Positions 62,311-64,000 of a stretch of 64,000 bases of DNA are shown here, piece by piece. The notes below the pieces were generated by a model. It worked only from the letters and a program-made list of their open reading frames with translations, did not search any database and was not told where the DNA came from. Made by a program: the position numbers and the translations under genes. The stretch is taken from positions 806,001-870,000 of the forward strand of contig CAVPPH010000001.1 of assembly GCA_963707275.1 (NCBI GenBank), in the 5' to 3' direction. The stretch's first letter is position 1; every line of letters begins with the position of its first letter. This DNA comes from JACKBK01 sp963707275. GTDB taxonomy: Bacteria; Chloroflexota; Anaerolineae; JAAEKA01.

Positions 62311-64000
62311 ATGAATGCCGCCAAGGACATGGGTGCAACCTTCTCCGTCGTGTTGCCTGCTGGGTCGCGTCCGCTTGTCACCTGCATCATGCCGACTCGC
62401 AATCGACGGCGCTTCGTACCACTGGCGCTGGCGTATTTCTTGCGCCAGGACTACGAGCCGCGCGAGCTGGTTGTAGTGGATGACGGCGACGATTCGGTGG
62501 CGGACTTGATGCCGCAGGATGCGCGCGTCCGTTACGTTCGCCTGGATCAGCGGCAGACTGTGGGGGCGAAACGTAACATCGCCTGCCGGCTGGCGCGCGG
62601 TGACGTGATTGTCCACTGGGACGACGACGACTGGATGGCCGACTGGCGGCTGACTTACCAGGTGGGGCAGTTGCTGGAGAGTGCGGCGGATCTGTGTGGT
62701 CTGGACCGGTTGCTATTCTTGGATGCGCGGCGAGGGGAGGGGTGGCAGTATGTGTATCCGCGCGGAACGAGGACTTCCCCTCACCCCATCCCTCTCCCTA
62801 AGGGAGAGGGGGTCAGAAACGGAGGCGTGAAGTGGTTGGCTGGCGGCACGTTCTGTTACCGGCGGGATCTGTGGCAGCGGAATGCGTTCCCGGAGCTGGA
62901 TGTGGGCGAGGATAACCGCTTTGTCTGGAGCGGGGAGGCGAAGCGGCTGCTGGCGCTGCCCGACAATTCGTTCTACGTGGCGATGATCCACGACGGCAAC
63001 ACAAGCCCGAAGCGGACGAACGGCAGCCGCTGGCAGCCGCATCCGGTCGCGCCGCTGTACAAGATGCTGGGGCGGGATTTGGAGGTGTATGCGGGGGAAG
63101 GCGAGGCAAGGGGAATGAGGGAAACAAGGGAAAGGAGGGGACAGAAGGATACGAGGATAAGCGAGCACGGCGCGGTTGGGCAACGTTCTAAAGGCGCGCA
63201 GGAACAGGCAGGTGGAGCGGCAGGCCATCACAGTAGCGGCTCGCTGAATCAACGTTTTTCGATCACGGATCACGGATTACCGCTTGCCGATTACTATTCG
63301 CCGGTCACCGTCTCCCTGCCTTACTACGACTGCCGTCGCTACCTGCTGCGCGCGGTGGACAGCATCCTCTGTCAGACGCACAGCAACCTGACGCTGGTGG
63401 TGGTCAACGACGGCGACCGACGCGCGCCCTGGGATCTGCTGGCGCACATCGACGACCCGCGGCTGGTGCGTTACGATCTGGGCGTCAACCGCGGTCGCTA
63501 TTTCATCGACGCGGTGATACTGGCGGCGACGCCCGACCCGTATCTGCTGATCCAGGACGCGGACGACTGGAGCGAGCCGGAGCGGGTGGCGACGCTGCTC
63601 CAGAGTTGGCAACTTTCCGAAAGTTGCCGGCTCTCAGGTGCAGTCTCCGCTTCCATGCTATGGCGCGAGGGAAGTCGCGCCGGTCGCCTGCTGACCTATC
63701 CCGGTCTGCGCAAGCCGCTGTCCAGCCGCTTCGAGTTTCGCTCCGACCACCACGGTCTCTTCAGCAGCGAGGCGCTGCGTGCGGTCGGCGGCAATTACGG
63801 CGGCTATCGCATCGGCTACGACACGCTGCTGGTCAACCTGCTGTGCATGACGGGCGAGGTGGTCTACGTCGAGCGTTCGCTGTATAACCGGCAGGTGCGC
63901 GCCAACTCGCTGACGACCAGCCAAGCCACCGGGATGCGTTCGGCCAGACGGCAGCAGGTGCGCGCCGAACTGGCTGATCTGTACGCGGCGGCGCTTAATG
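62311..64000 (+). CDS. Two-domain family 2 glycosyltransferase (3'-truncated)
   Basis: At least 563 residues, open to the right edge. Domain 1 (about 20-260): VTCIMPTRNRRRFVPLALAY, FLRQDYEPRELVVVDDGDDS, QTVGAKRNIACRLARGDVIV, DDDDW metal site. Domain 2 (from about 330): VTVSLPYYDCRRYLLRAVDS, QTHSNLTLVVVNDGD, YLLIQDADDWSEP, HHGLFSSEALRAVGGNYGGY. Both are GT-A folds. The sequence between and inside them is partly built from DNA repeats: SPHPIPLPKGEG (62776-62815), a charged GGGAA-type tract, and RFSITDHGLPLADY from the GATCACGG repeat. Acceptor unknown; glycosylation of a surface or eCIS component is only a guess. Confidence 0.85.
   Translation, partial: MNAAKDMGATFSVVLPAGSRPLVTCIMPTRNRRRFVPLALAYFLRQDYEPRELVVVDDGDDSVADLMPQDARVRYVRLDQRQTVGAKRNIACRLARGDVIVHWDDDDWMADWRLTYQVGQLLESAADLCGLDRLLFLDARRGEGWQYVYPRGTRTSPHPIPLPKGEGVRNGGVKWLAGGTFCYRRDLWQRNAFPELDVGEDNRFVWSGEAKRLLALPDNSFYVAMIHDGNTSPKRTNGSRWQPHPVAPLYKMLGRDLEVYAGEGEARGMRETRERRGQKDTRISEHGAVGQRSKGAQEQAGGAAGHHSSGSLNQRFSITDHGLPLADYYSPVTVSLPYYDCRRYLLRAVDSILCQTHSNLTLVVVNDGDRRAPWDLLAHIDDPRLVRYDLGVNRGRYFIDAVILAATPDPYLLIQDADDWSEPERVATLLQSWQLSESCRLSGAVSASMLWREGSRAGRLLTYPGLRKPLSSRFEFRSDHHGLFSSEALRAVGGNYGGYRIGYDTLLVNLLCMTGEVVYVERSLYNRQVRANSLTTSQATGMRSARRQQVRAELADLYAAALN
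62776..62815. repeat. In-frame CCCTCACCCCATCCCTCTCC palindrome in the glycosyltransferase
   Basis: CATCCCTCTCCC pairs imperfectly with GGGAGAGGG. A widespread intergenic-type repeat, here translated in frame as SPHPIPLPKGEG between two conserved blocks of domain 1. Confidence 0.75.
63602..63634. repeat. In-frame GAGTTGGCAACTT palindrome in the glycosyltransferase
   Basis: AGAGTTGGCAACTTTCC then GAAAGTTGCCGGCTCT. Same family as 49528 and 49846. Encodes SWQLSESCRLSG in frame. Confidence 0.7.

Overview
The window looks like a GC-rich bacterial chromosome, most plausibly a member of the Chloroflexota (Caldilinea/Anaerolinea-like). The reasons are indirect: a bacterial Elp3, a CimA of the citramalate type, secreted proteins ending in or carrying a 'YLP/LFLP' motif, a SARP/BTAD regulator, and dense short near-tandem intergenic repeats. 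No rRNA or tRNA gene, integrase, transposase or CRISPR array was seen. The taxonomic call is an inference.

Left part (1-13.9 kb): amino-acid biosynthesis on the + strand. A 5'-truncated glutamate synthase large subunit (gltB) is followed by leuC, leuD, leuB, (R)-citramalate synthase (cimA), ilvD and an HAD phosphatase. LeuCD and LeuB, with CimA and IlvD, can serve both leucine synthesis and the threonine-independent route to isoleucine. A DUF433-DUF5615 pair (probable antitoxin/toxin) sits on the - strand between leuB and cimA. Many of these conserved genes are broken by 1-2 base indels in GC runs. Because so many housekeeping genes are hit and each continues in another frame, sequencing or assembly error is the best explanation. 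Such loci are annotated as one CDS spanning the shifts.

Middle part (13.9-26.3 kb): a secreted CotH/lamin-tail protein; the operon dksA-like - sigA - small Arg-rich protein with a consensus promoter and a terminator; an S1-domain protein with its own consensus promoter and terminator; a DUF5666 lipoprotein-like protein; elp3 divergent from a Trm9/ALKBH8-like methyltransferase (probably one wobble-uridine modification pathway); a secreted cohesin-like protein; and a BTAD-family regulator closed by a terminator.

Right part (26.5-62.3 kb): a complete-looking extracellular contractile injection system (eCIS, Pvc/Afp/MAC-like), all on the + strand. Order: small conserved protein, Pvc16-like cap protein (DUF4255), accessory protein, sheath 1, tube 1, large sheath 2, tube 2, LysM tube/baseplate protein, a 54-residue DUF5908-like protein, gpD, gpV spike, a baseplate-region protein with a C-terminal membrane segment, gp25, gpJ, gpI, a collagen-like fibre candidate, a second protein with a related N-terminus, an ILEI/FAM3-like protein, a candidate tape-measure/accessory protein and an AAA+ ATPase. 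Then come three DUF4157 proteins that are likely cargo: one with a second HExxH metallopeptidase site and a LysM-like end, one of unknown activity, and a ~1620-residue protein ending in an HNH-like nuclease region. A two-domain glycosyltransferase runs off the right edge.

Two features stand out beyond the machine itself. Spacers inside the eCIS operon are filled with short 'GATCACCG/GATTACCG' near-tandem repeats arranged as inverted arms, and several genes just after them lack a Shine-Dalgarno sequence. In addition, palindromic repeats known here from intergenic DNA are carried in frame inside two coding regions (48513-50393 and the glycosyltransferase).
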